NCBI GenBank assembly: GCA_902465495.1
Contig: CABQND010000010.1
Coordinates: forward strand, 1-42,168
DNA: 42,168 nucleotides
Direction: 5' to 3'
Source of the DNA: an uncultured Eubacteriales bacterium
GTDB lineage: Bacteria; Bacillota; Clostridia; Christensenellales; Borkfalkiaceae
Shown here piece after piece: positions 7,638-14,688 of this stretch; position 1 is the first letter of the stretch, and every line of letters begins with the position of its first letter. The notes under the pieces are model-generated. The model was not told the DNA's origin. It ran no database searches and worked only from the letters and a program-made list of their open reading frames with translations. The translations under genes and the position numbers were made by a program.

Positions 7638-8564
7638 ATGATTTATAAAAATATTGCACAGCTGATCGGCAAGACGCCGCTCATGGAACTTTGCGGCATC
7701 GAAAAAAAATACGGGCTGGATGCGAAGATTTTTGCAAAGCTGGAATATTTCAATCCGACGGGGAGCGTGAAGGATCGTCCCGCGCTGGCGATGATCGAGG
7801 CATTGGAGAAGGAGGGAAAAGTGACGCCGAACACACTTCTCATCGAGCCGACGAGCGGGAACACGGGCATCGGGCTTGCGGCTGTTTGCGCGGTCAAGGG
7901 ATACAAACTTGTTCTGACCATGCCCGAGACGATGAGTGTGGAACGGCGCATGCTTTTAACGGCGTTCGGGGCGAAGATCGAGCTTACGGACGGCAAAAAG
8001 GGTATGTCGGGCGCGATCGCGCGGGCGGAGGAAATGCACGCCGAAGTCAAAGACAGCGTGATCGTAGGGCAGTTTGTCAATCCCGAAAATCCCGCGGTGC
8101 ATTATGCGACGACAGGTCCCGAGATCTGGCAAGACAGCGAAAAAAATCTCGACTTTTTTGTGGCGGGCGTAGGAACGGGCGGAACGCTTTCGGGCTGCGC
8201 GCGGTATCTCAAAGAACAAAACCCCGCATTGAAAGCGGTTGCCGTGGAGCCGAAGAATTCGGCGGTGCTTTCGGGCGGCAAAGCGGGACCGCACGGATTG
8301 CAGGGCATCGGAGCGGGATTTATTCCCGAAATTCTGGACACGTCGCTCATCGACGAAGTGATCCCCGTAAGTAACGAGGATGCGTTCGCGTGGGGCAGAG
8401 AGGCGGCAAAGTCGGACGGCGTATTTGCGGGCATTTCTGCGGGGGCGGCGATCTTTGCGGCCGTGGAGCTTGCCAAGAGGGCGGAAAACGCGGGCAAGCG
8501 CATTGCGGTCATCGTGCCGGACACGGGGATGCGGTATCTTTCCACCGATCTGTTTAAAGAATGA
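7638..8564 (+). CDS. cysK: Cysteine synthase (O-acetylserine sulfhydrylase)
   Basis: This 308-residue PLP enzyme makes L-cysteine from O-acetylserine and sulfide in the cytosol. It has the full family length. The PLP lysine lies in NPTGSVKDRPA, the substrate loop is PTSGNTGIGLA, and the phosphate-binding loop is GVGTGGT. The C-terminus ends in PDTGMRYLST, as in CysK proteins. The start is set by GGAGG six bases upstream of the ATG. The stop overlaps the next gene by four bases. The partner serine acetyltransferase is encoded 3 kb downstream but not in the same operon. A cystathionine-beta-synthase-like role is less likely given the length and motifs. Confidence 0.95.
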   Translation: MIYKNIAQLIGKTPLMELCGIEKKYGLDAKIFAKLEYFNPTGSVKDRPALAMIEALEKEGKVTPNTLLIEPTSGNTGIGLAAVCAVKGYKLVLTMPETMSVERRMLLTAFGAKIELTDGKKGMSGAIARAEEMHAEVKDSVIVGQFVNPENPAVHYATTGPEIWQDSEKNLDFFVAGVGTGGTLSGCARYLKEQNPALKAVAVEPKNSAVLSGGKAGPHGLQGIGAGFIPEILDTSLIDEVIPVSNEDAFAWGREAAKSDGVFAGISAGAAIFAAVELAKRAENAGKRIAVIVPDTGMRYLSTDLFKE

Positions 8565-9205
8565 ACGCACGCAGACGGGAACGCGAAGCGCTGCGGCGCG
8601 CGGAAAAAGAGGCGCGGCTTGCCCGATTTGAAGAAAAATGCGGCAAACTGCGCGAAGAGGGATATGAGCAAACAGAATGTACGGTGACGATAAAGAGTGC
8701 GTCGGTGTGGGGTTTTGCGTTGGCGATCCCGTTTGCGGCGGCGGCGATCGCGCTGTGCTTTATCGCGGGACCGCGCGCGGCGGTCGAAGATAAGTTGTAT
8801 CTCGACTTTTTCATCGCCGCCGTCGCGGGAATGGCTTGCATTCCCGTACACGAAGGACTGCACGGTCTTGTTTGGGGCATCGTGAACGGGTCTTTTTCGG
8901 GCATTCGGTTCGGCATTTTGCGCGAGGGGCTGACGCCCTATTGCGCCTGTGAAACGCCGATGAACCGCGCGCGGTATCTCGCAGGGTGCCTCGCGCCCTT
9001 TGTCGTCTTGGGGCTGGGGTTTGCGGTCGCGGGCGCGCTGACGGGTTTTTTTGTGCTTGCCTTGCTGGCGGCATTCAACATTCTTTCGGCGGGCGGCGAT
9101 CTTCTGATCTCGCTGAAAATTCTGTGTGCGGGTGGGGGCGTGTATCTCGATCATCCCTTCGCGTGCGGGTTTTACCGCTTTTATAAGAAAAAAGAAGGAC
9201 GATAA
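8561..9205 (+). CDS. DUF3267-type putative membrane zinc metallopeptidase
   Basis: This 214-residue protein starts with a highly charged helix of about 45 residues, followed by about four hydrophobic segments (about residues 50-72, 86-108, 145-165 and 165-190). The motif VHEGLHGLVW supplies an HExxH zinc site inside a membrane segment. A later LDHP may supply a third ligand. This arrangement matches DUF3267, a family of predicted intramembrane or membrane-bound zincins with no firm substrate. Translation is coupled to cysK by a four-base ATGA overlap, but a functional link to cysteine synthesis is not evident. Confidence 0.75.
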   Translation: MNARRREREALRRAEKEARLARFEEKCGKLREEGYEQTECTVTIKSASVWGFALAIPFAAAAIALCFIAGPRAAVEDKLYLDFFIAAVAGMACIPVHEGLHGLVWGIVNGSFSGIRFGILREGLTPYCACETPMNRARYLAGCLAPFVVLGLGFAVAGALTGFFVLALLAAFNILSAGGDLLISLKILCAGGGVYLDHPFACGFYRFYKKKEGR

Positions 9206-9213
9206 CAGAAAAA

Positions 9214-9244
9214 CCGCGCCGCGCAAATTCTTTGCGCGGCGCGG
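9214..9244 (+). terminator. GC-rich hairpin ending the cysK operon
   Basis: The arms 9214-9227 and 9231-9244 are perfectly complementary around a TTC loop. The following bases are only moderately T-rich (CGTCTTTG). Confidence 0.65.
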
Positions 9245-9254
9245 CGTCTTTGCC

Positions 9255-9283
9255 GAAAAAATCCGCCGGCATAGCCGGCGGAT
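9255..9283 (-). terminator. Intrinsic terminator of the DeoR gene
   Basis: On the minus strand a 10-bp perfect stem (arms 9274-9283 and 9261-9270, three-base loop) runs into TTTTTT. It lies 20 bases past the regulator's stop. Confidence 0.85.
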
Positions 9284-9303
9284 AAAAAGCTTAACAATAA
9301 ATT

Positions 9304-10062
9304 TTAAATGACGACGATGTTCTTTTCCTCGAATTTTTCTTTGACTTCGGACGGGAAATTGTCGTCCGTAATAAGTACGTCGATATCGTCGGGTTTGGCA
9401 AAGGTATAAGGCATGATCTTGCCGATTTTGGAGGTATCGAGCATCATGTACACCATTTTTGCGCGAGCGAGGATAAATTTTAAAAGGTCGCTCTCCACCT
9501 GCGAAATGCAGGAAAATCCCTGTTCGAACGAGAATGCGGAAGCGGAGATGATCGCCAATTCAAAGTTTGTGTTTTCGAGAAAAACTTTGGAATAGGGGGA
9601 GGCTGTGGAGAGGTTTTCTTTAATAAGCGAACCGCCGACCAGCACGACTTCGGGCTGTTTTTTATGCGAAAGTTCTTCGGCGACGACCAAGCCGTTGGTA
9701 AATACGTGGCAGGGCCGATCGGGCAGTTCTTTGGCGAGCTGAAGCGCCGTGGTGCCGCCGTCGAGGAAGAGGCTTACGCCTTCGTCGATGAGAGAAACGA
9801 CCTTTTTGGCGATGACTTTTTTCGCGTCGGTATTGATGGTCGATTTCTGCGCGTACGCTTCGCCCGAACGTTTCTGCACTTCGAGTACGGACATCGCGCC
9901 GCCGCGGACGCGGATGACCTTGTTTTCTTTTTCCAATTCCAGAAGATCGCGGCGCAGTGTCATGTCGGACACGTCGGGAAACTGAACGGCGAGCTCTTCC
10001 AGGCTCATTTTTCCGTTCTTTTCAATCAGATGCGCAATCTCTTCGATTCTTGTTCGTTTCAA
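9304..10062 (-). CDS. DeoR-family transcriptional regulator
   Basis: This 252-residue protein has an N-terminal DeoR winged helix (about residues 1-57: MKRTRIEEIAHLIEKNGKM, then SDMTLRRDLLELEKENKVIR) and a DeoRC sensor domain (FLDGGTTALQLAKEL; TNGLVVAEEL; VLVGG). DeoRC domains bind phosphorylated sugars, so this should be a sugar-phosphate-responsive repressor. The start is a TTG with AGGAGG six bases upstream, and no ATG is in a comparable place. It is single, with its own promoter and terminator. No sugar gene is next to it, so its target is unknown; it may be autoregulated or act on the distant sugar operons in this window. Confidence 0.9.
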   Translation of the reverse strand: MKRTRIEEIAHLIEKNGKMSLEELAVQFPDVSDMTLRRDLLELEKENKVIRVRGGAMSVLEVQKRSGEAYAQKSTINTDAKKVIAKKVVSLIDEGVSLFLDGGTTALQLAKELPDRPCHVFTNGLVVAEELSHKKQPEVVLVGGSLIKENLSTASPYSKVFLENTNFELAIISASAFSFEQGFSCISQVESDLLKFILARAKMVYMMLDTSKIGKIMPYTFAKPDDIDVLITDDNFPSEVKEKFEEKNIVVI

Positions 10063-10092
10063 AACAAGCCTCCTGAACCATTTAGTGGCTTG

Positions 10093-10121
10093 ATTATAAC
10101 ATAACTAACAAAATCGCGCAA
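10093..10121 (-). promoter_or_regulatory. Promoter of the DeoR gene
   Basis: Read on the minus strand: TTGCGC (10116-10121), 17 bases, TATAAT (10093-10098) preceded by TGT (extended -10). Confidence 0.75.
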
Positions 10122-10191
10122 CAATTTTTTCATTATTTGTGAAAGATTTTCAGTTTTTTCAAAAAATATTTTTTACTCCCTGCAAAATATA

Positions 10192-10219
10192 TTGAATTTT
10201 TGGCAAAAACCTGTATAAT
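10192..10219 (+). promoter_or_regulatory. Promoter of the HTH-like gene
   Basis: TTGAAT (10192-10197), a 16-base spacer and TATAAT (10214-10219). Transcription should start near 10226, which rules out a translation start at 10200. Confidence 0.75.
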
Positions 10220-10250
10220 AATAGTGTACGCGCGCGAGAAAGTCGGGCGC

Positions 10251-10907
10251 ATGACGAAAAACACAAACGGTAACGGAGCAATGAGCGAAAATTTTATTGA
10301 CGATCTCAACGCATTTTTTTGTAAATATTACAGCAATTTCGATTTTATCTGTTCGATGCCTTCCTACGAGTCCATGACGATCTCGATGATTTTAAAGAAT
10401 AAGAACCGCATCGAAGAGGGCGAATATGCCGCCAATGAAATGCGGAAAATTTCTTTCCAGAACGATCCCGATAAAGTGCTGGCGGAGATCAAGGAGAGGT
10501 ATGTGGATAACACGTTCACTTTTTCGGTACGCGTTGCGCCGATGCGTCAGCGGTTTCTCGCGTTTTTCGGCTCCAAAAATCTGCCGGGCAGGATGCTTGC
10601 GAAGTTTATAACGAAGTACGGAGAAGATCCCGCCTCGATGGCAGACAAGCTGGGACTGGACGAGTCGACATGGAAAGATACCCTGAAAGGGATCTATATC
10701 CCCGAAAAGGTGCTGCTTTTTAAAGTATTTTTGCTTTTGGGGATGCGGAAAGAGGATTGCGACGCACTTATGAAGCTATGCGGCGCATATTATAACTTTG
10801 AGGACGCACGAGACGTCGTCGTGCGGTATCTGATCGGCTATCGGGTATTCAATCGCGAAATGATCGATGCGGCGTTCGACGAATTTCATATCCGCAGGAT
10901 CATATAA
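10251..10907 (+). CDS. Uncharacterised protein with C-terminal XRE-like helical domain
   Basis: This protein of about 218 residues has no enzyme motif that I recognise. The C-terminal 100 residues (from EDPASMADKLGLDESTWKDT through VLLFKVFLLLGMRKEDCDAL to VRYLIGYRVFNREMIDAAFD) match in pattern a helix-turn-helix-like region common in Clostridia and usually annotated as XRE-like or hypothetical. The N-terminal half is mixed helix and strand. I chose the ATG at 10251, downstream of the predicted transcript start; an ATG at 10281 with GGAG close by is an alternative. It is divergent from the DeoR gene and lies directly upstream of the hairpin array. Confidence 0.55.
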   Translation: MTKNTNGNGAMSENFIDDLNAFFCKYYSNFDFICSMPSYESMTISMILKNKNRIEEGEYAANEMRKISFQNDPDKVLAEIKERYVDNTFTFSVRVAPMRQRFLAFFGSKNLPGRMLAKFITKYGEDPASMADKLGLDESTWKDTLKGIYIPEKVLLFKVFLLLGMRKEDCDALMKLCGAYYNFEDARDVVVRYLIGYRVFNREMIDAAFDEFHIRRII

Positions 10908-10926
10908 AGCGTTCACGAATAAAGGT

Positions 10927-11143
10927 TCACGAAATTTCTTTTGAGCTGACAAAAGAAATTTCCGTGAGCTTTTAGGAAAACCCCATTGACCGCGCTTTGC
11001 GCGGTGCAATCGGAGTTTTCCTCGGCGGCGCGCCTTTTAAGGGCACGCCACAGTACGCGCGCCGCCTTCACCTTTCCTGCAAAAGCCGAAAGTATTCGGC
11101 AACTCGGGTGCGCTTATTGAGAAGTGCGATTCTCAAACGCGCA
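10927..11143 (+). repeat. Structured module A of the tandem hairpin array
   Basis: Five hairpins in order. H1 is 10927-10967 with loop GAGCTGAC and a single unpaired C at 10962. H2 is 10974-11022. H3 has 10-bp arms 11024-11033 and 11057-11066 and a 23-base loop containing AAGGGCAC. H4 is CACC 11069-11072 with GGTG 11107-11110, enclosing a 6-bp hairpin (11085-11100). H5 is TGCGC 11109-11113 with GCGCA 11139-11143, enclosing a 7-bp stem and the loop GTGCGA. Confidence 0.75.
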
Positions 11144-11160
11144 GAAAAAATTTTTTGGGT

Positions 11161-11349
11161 TCTCGCATTTCTCGGCAAGCTGATGCCTGCGAAATGCCGA
11201 GATATTCAGGGGAAACCCGAACGGTTTTCCCCTCGTTGCGGCATTTTTAAGGGCACACATAGTTTGAATGCCGCAACTTCACCCTTTCCGTAAGGCAAAG
11301 GATTGCCAAATAGGGGTGCGCTGCGGAAAAGTGTGATTTTCCTTGCGCG
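11161..11349 (+). repeat. Structured module B of the tandem hairpin array
   Basis: Same five hairpins as module A with different stem sequences. H1 is 11161-11202 (inner loop AGCTGA, unpaired C at 11197). H2 is 11208-11233. H3 has 10-bp arms 11235-11244 and 11268-11277 and again a 23-base loop with AAGGGCACACAT. H4 is 11280-11318 with an inner 5-bp hairpin (11294-11307). H5 encloses GGAAAA/TTTTCC with loop GTGTGA at 11331-11336. Confidence 0.75.
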
Positions 11350-11362
11350 AATAAATCATTTT

Positions 11363-11533
11363 TCACGCTTTTTCTTTCGAGCTGACGAAAGAAAAAGCCG
11401 TGATTTGAGGGCGCTGCCCTCTGCGCGCGATATTCAAGCGCACACATATTGTAAAAATCGCGCGCATTCACCCGCTGAGGCGCTTACGCGCAAACAGGGT
11501 GCGCTTGCAAAAAGTTTGATCTTTGCGCGCGCA
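11363..11533 (+). repeat. Structured module C of the tandem hairpin array
   Basis: Same order again. H1 is 11363-11403 (loop GAGCTGAC, unpaired C at 11398). H2 is GAGGGC/GCCCTC, 11407-11421. H3 has 10-bp arms 11422-11431 and 11457-11466 and a 25-base loop with AAGCGCACACAT. H4 is CACCC 11469-11473 with GGGTG 11497-11501, enclosing GCGC-TTAC-GCGC. H5 is 11500-11533 with loop GTTTGA. Confidence 0.75.
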
Positions 11534-11548
11534 GAAAAAGAGTTCGGT

Positions 11549-11588
11549 TCACGCTTTTTGTTTTGTCTGCTTAAAACAAAAAGCCGTG
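11549..11588 (+). repeat. Partial module D: first hairpin only, in front of cysE
   Basis: The H1 hairpin recurs: TCACG plus an 11-base arm (11554-11564), loop GTCTGCTT, a perfect 11-base arm (11573-11583), an unpaired C at 11584 and CGTG. It ends 20 bases before the cysE start codon, next to the ribosome site. Confidence 0.7.
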
Positions 11589-11608
11589 CAGAAAGAAGAG
11601 GATTTTTT

Positions 11609-12328
11609 ATGTTCAAACGATTACGCGCAGATCTCGAAGCGGCGAAGCGCAACGATCCCGCAGCGCGCAACAAATTCGAAATACTGCTCACCTATTCGGG
11701 GGTGCACGCGCTTTCGTGGCACCGTTGGGCGAATTTTTTATACCGCATACATCTAAAACTGCTTGCGCGTATGACCAGCCAGTTTGCAAAATTTCTGACG
11801 GGCATTGAGATTCACCCTGCGGCAAAGATCGAAGGCGGGGTGTTCATCGATCACGGCATGGGCGTTGTGATCGGCGAGACGGCGGAAGTCAAGAGCGGCG
11901 TGGTCATCTACCAGGGCGTGACGCTGGGCGGCACGGGCAAGGAAAAAGGCAAGCGGCACCCGACCATTGAAAAGGACGTCATCATTTCCGCGGGCGCGAA
12001 GGTGCTGGGCGGGTTCACTGTCGGCGAGGGCGCCAAGATCGGCGCGGGCGCTGTTGTTTTGAAAGAGGTACCGCCGCACGCGACGGTCGTGGGCGTGCCG
12101 GGTCGCGTGGTGCGCATCCGCGGTGAAAAGCCCGATCTTTTGCAGGAAAAGACGGACCCGAATGCCGAAGAGATCCGCGCGCTCAAATGCCGCATACATA
12201 AGCTGGAAAAAGCTTTGGAAAAGCTGACAGGCGAAAAATTCGAGTGCACGAAGGAAGAGCTCTTCCCCGTGCCTGCTGAAGGGGAAAAGGACGAAGAAAA
12301 CGCAAGCGAGGAAAACGGCAATGAATAA
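11609..12328 (+). CDS. cysE: Serine O-acetyltransferase
   Basis: This 239-residue cytosolic enzyme acetylates L-serine with acetyl-CoA, the first step of cysteine synthesis, and feeds CysK. The short EpsC/CysE form begins MFKRLRADLEAAKRNDPAAR. The left-handed beta-helix follows from about residue 60 (GIEIHPAAKIEGG, FIDHGMGVVIGETA). The catalytic histidine region is DHGMG, and the CoA-binding part includes GGTGKEKGKRHPTI and VVGVPGRVV. A charged C-terminal tail of about 60 residues (EEIRALKCRIHKLEKALEKL, then an acidic run) is longer than usual and looks coiled-coil. I chose the ATG at 11609 behind GAAGAGG. An open frame from 11303 runs through the hairpin array and is not coding. Its stop overlaps alaS by eight bases. 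Confidence 0.92.
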   Translation: MFKRLRADLEAAKRNDPAARNKFEILLTYSGVHALSWHRWANFLYRIHLKLLARMTSQFAKFLTGIEIHPAAKIEGGVFIDHGMGVVIGETAEVKSGVVIYQGVTLGGTGKEKGKRHPTIEKDVIISAGAKVLGGFTVGEGAKIGAGAVVLKEVPPHATVVGVPGRVVRIRGEKPDLLQEKTDPNAEEIRALKCRIHKLEKALEKLTGEKFECTKEELFPVPAEGEKDEENASEENGNE

Positions 12329-14156
12329 GATCACATCCAAAGAACTGCGCAGCAAATGGCTGGCATTTTACGAGAGCAAGGGGCATAAAAACATCGGCGC
12401 GGTGTCGCTGATCGGCGACGGCACGACGGGCGTTATGTTTAACGTCGCGGGCATGCAGCCGCTGATGCCCTATCTGTTGGGACAACCCCATCCCGCAGGC
12501 AAGCGCCTGTGCAACGTGCAGGGGTGCGTGCGTACGGTGGACATCGAATCGGTCGGCGATGCGACCCACTTCACCTTTTTTGAGATGATGGGCAACTGGT
12601 CGCTCGGCGACTACTTTAAAAAGGAAAAGACGGCTTGGTCCTTTGAGCTTCTGACCGAAGTGTTCGGGCTGGACAAGGACAAGATCTGCTCGACGGTATT
12701 TGCGGGCAACGAATCCGCTCCGCGCGACGACGAAACGGCAGAATTGCTCGTAAAACTGGGCATCAAACGCGAAAACATTTTCTATCTGGACAAGTCCAAC
12801 AACTGGTGGGAGCTGGAAGGGACGGAAGGCACGCCCTGCGGCCCCGACAACGAGTGGTTCTATCCGTTGACGGACAAGGAATGCGGCAGAAAGCCCTGCG
12901 ACATCAACTGTCCTTGCGGCAGGTATGTCGAGATCGGCAACGACGTGTACATGCAGTACAAAAAGACAAAGGACGGCTATGTTCCGCTGGACAATAAGAA
13001 CGTAGACACGGGTTTCGGCTTAGACCGCATGCTGGCATTTTTGAACGGGCTGACGGACGGGTATAAGACCGACCTGTTTTCGGGTGCGATCGAATATCTC
13101 GAAAAGGCGTCGGGCAAGAAATACGACGACGGCGGCGCGGACCGCAAAGCGATGCGCATCATTGCCGACCATACCCGTACCACGGTCATGCTGATCGGCG
13201 ACGTGAACGGCATTTTGCCCTCGAATACGGGCGCAGGGTATATTCTGCGCAGGCTGATGCGCCGCGCGATCCGTTACTGCAAGGCGCTGGGGATCGCGAG
13301 TACGGAGATGCTCGGCGTCGCGAAAGTGTTCATCGACGACGTATACGGCGAAGCGTATCCGCTTTTGCCCGAAAAGAAAGAATACATCTTGCAGGAGATC
13401 GAACGCGAGATCGTGCGTTTCGAATCCACCCTCGAAAAGGGCATGAAGGAATTTGAAAAGACGATCGGCGGTATCGAACGCAAGAACGAGTTTATGTCCA
13501 AGCAGAATCCCGATTATGTGAAGGAAACGGCGATCGGCGGCAAGGCGGCGTTCAAACTGTACGATACCTACGGATTCCCGCTCGAACTGACCGTGGAAAT
13601 GGCGGCGGAGCGCGGCTACACGGTGGACGAAGCGGGCTTTGCGGAGGCGTTCAAAGAGCACCAGGAAAAGAGCCACGCGGCCGTTACGGCGGGCGAATTC
13701 AAGGGCGGGCTTTCGGACACGGGCGAAGCGACGACCCGACTGCACACCGCAACGCACCTTCTGAACGCGGCGCTCAAAGCGGTTGTATCTCCCGACATCA
13801 ACCAAAAGGGTTCCAACATCACGCCCGAGCGTCTGCGCTTCGACTTCAACCTGGCGCGTCCCATGACGGAAGAGGAGATCCGCCGCGTGGAAGATCTCGT
13901 CAACGAAAAGATCAAAGAAAATATTCCCGTCGTCTTTGCGGAAATGCCTTACGAACAGGCGCGCGAAGAGGGGATCGTCGGCGTGTTCGATTCCAAATAC
14001 GGCGACGTGGTCAAGACGTATTCGATCGGGAATTTCTCACGCGAGATGTGCGGCGGCCCGCACGCAAAATCGACGGGCGAGTTGGGACATTTCAAAATTG
14101 TTAAGGAACAGTCCTCGGCGAGCGGCATCCGCCGCATCAAGGCGGTGCTCGAATAA
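12321..14156 (+). CDS. alaS: Alanyl-tRNA synthetase, short form without C-terminal domain
   Basis: This 611-residue enzyme charges tRNA-Ala. The catalytic class II core fills residues 1-240 (start MNKITSKELRSKWLAFYESK; FFEMMGNWSLGDYF; DTGFGLDRM), followed by the tRNA-recognition helices. The editing domain carries TATHLLNAAL and CGGPHAKSTGELG, the zinc-binding HxxxH and CxxxH. The protein stops right after the editing domain with GIRRIKAVLE. Canonical bacterial AlaRS is about 870 residues, with a further coiled-coil and C-Ala domain that drive dimerisation. No frameshift is seen and a proper terminator follows, so the short length is genuine. Either this is the only AlaRS, or a full-length copy lies elsewhere. 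It is translated in overlap with cysE. Confidence 0.93.
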   Translation: MNKITSKELRSKWLAFYESKGHKNIGAVSLIGDGTTGVMFNVAGMQPLMPYLLGQPHPAGKRLCNVQGCVRTVDIESVGDATHFTFFEMMGNWSLGDYFKKEKTAWSFELLTEVFGLDKDKICSTVFAGNESAPRDDETAELLVKLGIKRENIFYLDKSNNWWELEGTEGTPCGPDNEWFYPLTDKECGRKPCDINCPCGRYVEIGNDVYMQYKKTKDGYVPLDNKNVDTGFGLDRMLAFLNGLTDGYKTDLFSGAIEYLEKASGKKYDDGGADRKAMRIIADHTRTTVMLIGDVNGILPSNTGAGYILRRLMRRAIRYCKALGIASTEMLGVAKVFIDDVYGEAYPLLPEKKEYILQEIEREIVRFESTLEKGMKEFEKTIGGIERKNEFMSKQNPDYVKETAIGGKAAFKLYDTYGFPLELTVEMAAERGYTVDEAGFAEAFKEHQEKSHAAVTAGEFKGGLSDTGEATTRLHTATHLLNAALKAVVSPDINQKGSNITPERLRFDFNLARPMTEEEIRRVEDLVNEKIKENIPVVFAEMPYEQAREEGIVGVFDSKYGDVVKTYSIGNFSREMCGGPHAKSTGELGHFKIVKEQSSASGIRRIKAVLE

Positions 14157-14197
14157 GCGGGACGTTATAAAGAAAAATCAAATTATTGAAAGAGACG

Positions 14198-14231
14198 AAA
14201 AACCGCGCACCCTTTTAGGTGCGCGGTTTTT
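14198..14231 (+). terminator. Intrinsic terminator of cysE-alaS
   Basis: A 10-bp GC-rich stem (14202-14211 and 14218-14227) with a CTTTTA loop is flanked by AAAAA and TTTTT. A second hairpin (14235-14241 with 14249-14255) follows immediately. Confidence 0.88.
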
Positions 14232-14404
14232 ATGTGTCCGGTAAACAACCGGACATCAAAAATTTTTTCGTTTCAACTGAATGCAGAGCAGGATGCGACG
14301 GAAAATCTGAACGAGAACGATATCGCGTTAGAAGACAACGAAACGGCGCTTTCGTTGAAAGCGGATGAGGGAAAATGTACCGTTGAAATTTTACGATATT
14401 GCAT

Positions 14405-14434
14405 TTGGAGAAAAAATATGATAAAATGTATAAT
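14405..14434 (+). promoter_or_regulatory. Promoter of the 38-codon ORF
   Basis: TTGGAG (14405-14410), an 18-base spacer, TATAAT (14429-14434). The stretch 14256-14400 upstream holds an acidic open frame without a ribosome site; I treat it as a possible remnant and not as a gene. Confidence 0.55.
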
Positions 14435-14462
14435 GCAATATTTAAAAAATTGAGGAGTGATC

Positions 14463-14579
14463 ATGAAGAAGATGAAACTGTTCGCGGCAGGTCGAAATTA
14501 CGGGGAATTACCCGTTTCCAATCAGCTTGCTTTATCGGAAGGCTCTTCCGAGATTTTTATAGTTAAGATTTCTATATAG
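14463..14579 (+). CDS. Small 38-residue ORF with an internal terminator-like hairpin
   Basis: An ATG with GAGGAG five bases upstream and a promoter in the right place opens a 38-codon frame (MKKMKLFAAGRNYGELPVSN then QLALSEGSSEIFIVKISI). The composition is protein-like, but I do not recognise the family. The coding sequence contains a perfect 7-bp hairpin at 14535-14551 followed by GATTTTTAT, which resembles an intrinsic terminator located inside the gene. It could be a leader peptide with attenuation for the regulator at 14689, or the stump of a larger gene. Confidence 0.4.
   Translation: MKKMKLFAAGRNYGELPVSNQLALSEGSSEIFIVKISI
14535..14560 (+). terminator. Terminator-like hairpin inside the small ORF
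   Basis: The arms TCGGAAG and CTTCCGA with a three-base loop are followed by GATTTTTAT. Confidence 0.5.
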
Positions 14580-14628
14580 TTAAAACCAAGAAAGCAAATT
14601 AATGCGTGATAAAAGTTTAGTAAAAATC

Positions 14629-14657
14629 TTGCATTGTGGAGTAAGATACAGTATAAT
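14629..14657 (+). promoter_or_regulatory. Promoter of the ArsR-type regulator
   Basis: TTGCAT (14629-14634), a 17-base spacer, TATAAT (14652-14657). The ATG at 14689 follows a GAGGGGAG-type ribosome site. Confidence 0.75.
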
Positions 14658-14688
14658 ATCCGCAAGAGGTTTAAAATGAGGGGAGAAA

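Noticed and set aside
10200..10250. Start at 10200 for the HTH-like gene
   Set aside because: It lies upstream of the predicted transcription start and between the promoter boxes.
11161..11202. Hammerhead ribozyme in module B (GCTGATG and CGAAAT present)
   Set aside because: The core CTGATGA is incomplete, the GAAA is paired in H1, and modules A and C lack both elements.
10908..11608. T-box leader, tandem riboswitch or attC array before cysE
   Set aside because: The T-box core (TGGNACCGCG) is absent, the attC R' and R'' boxes are absent, and loops do not match the glycine or SAM classes that I know.
11303..11608. Upstream extension of cysE by 102 codons
   Set aside because: It runs through the hairpin array, is arginine- and phenylalanine-rich without homology to CysE, and the ribosome site is at the ATG at 11609.
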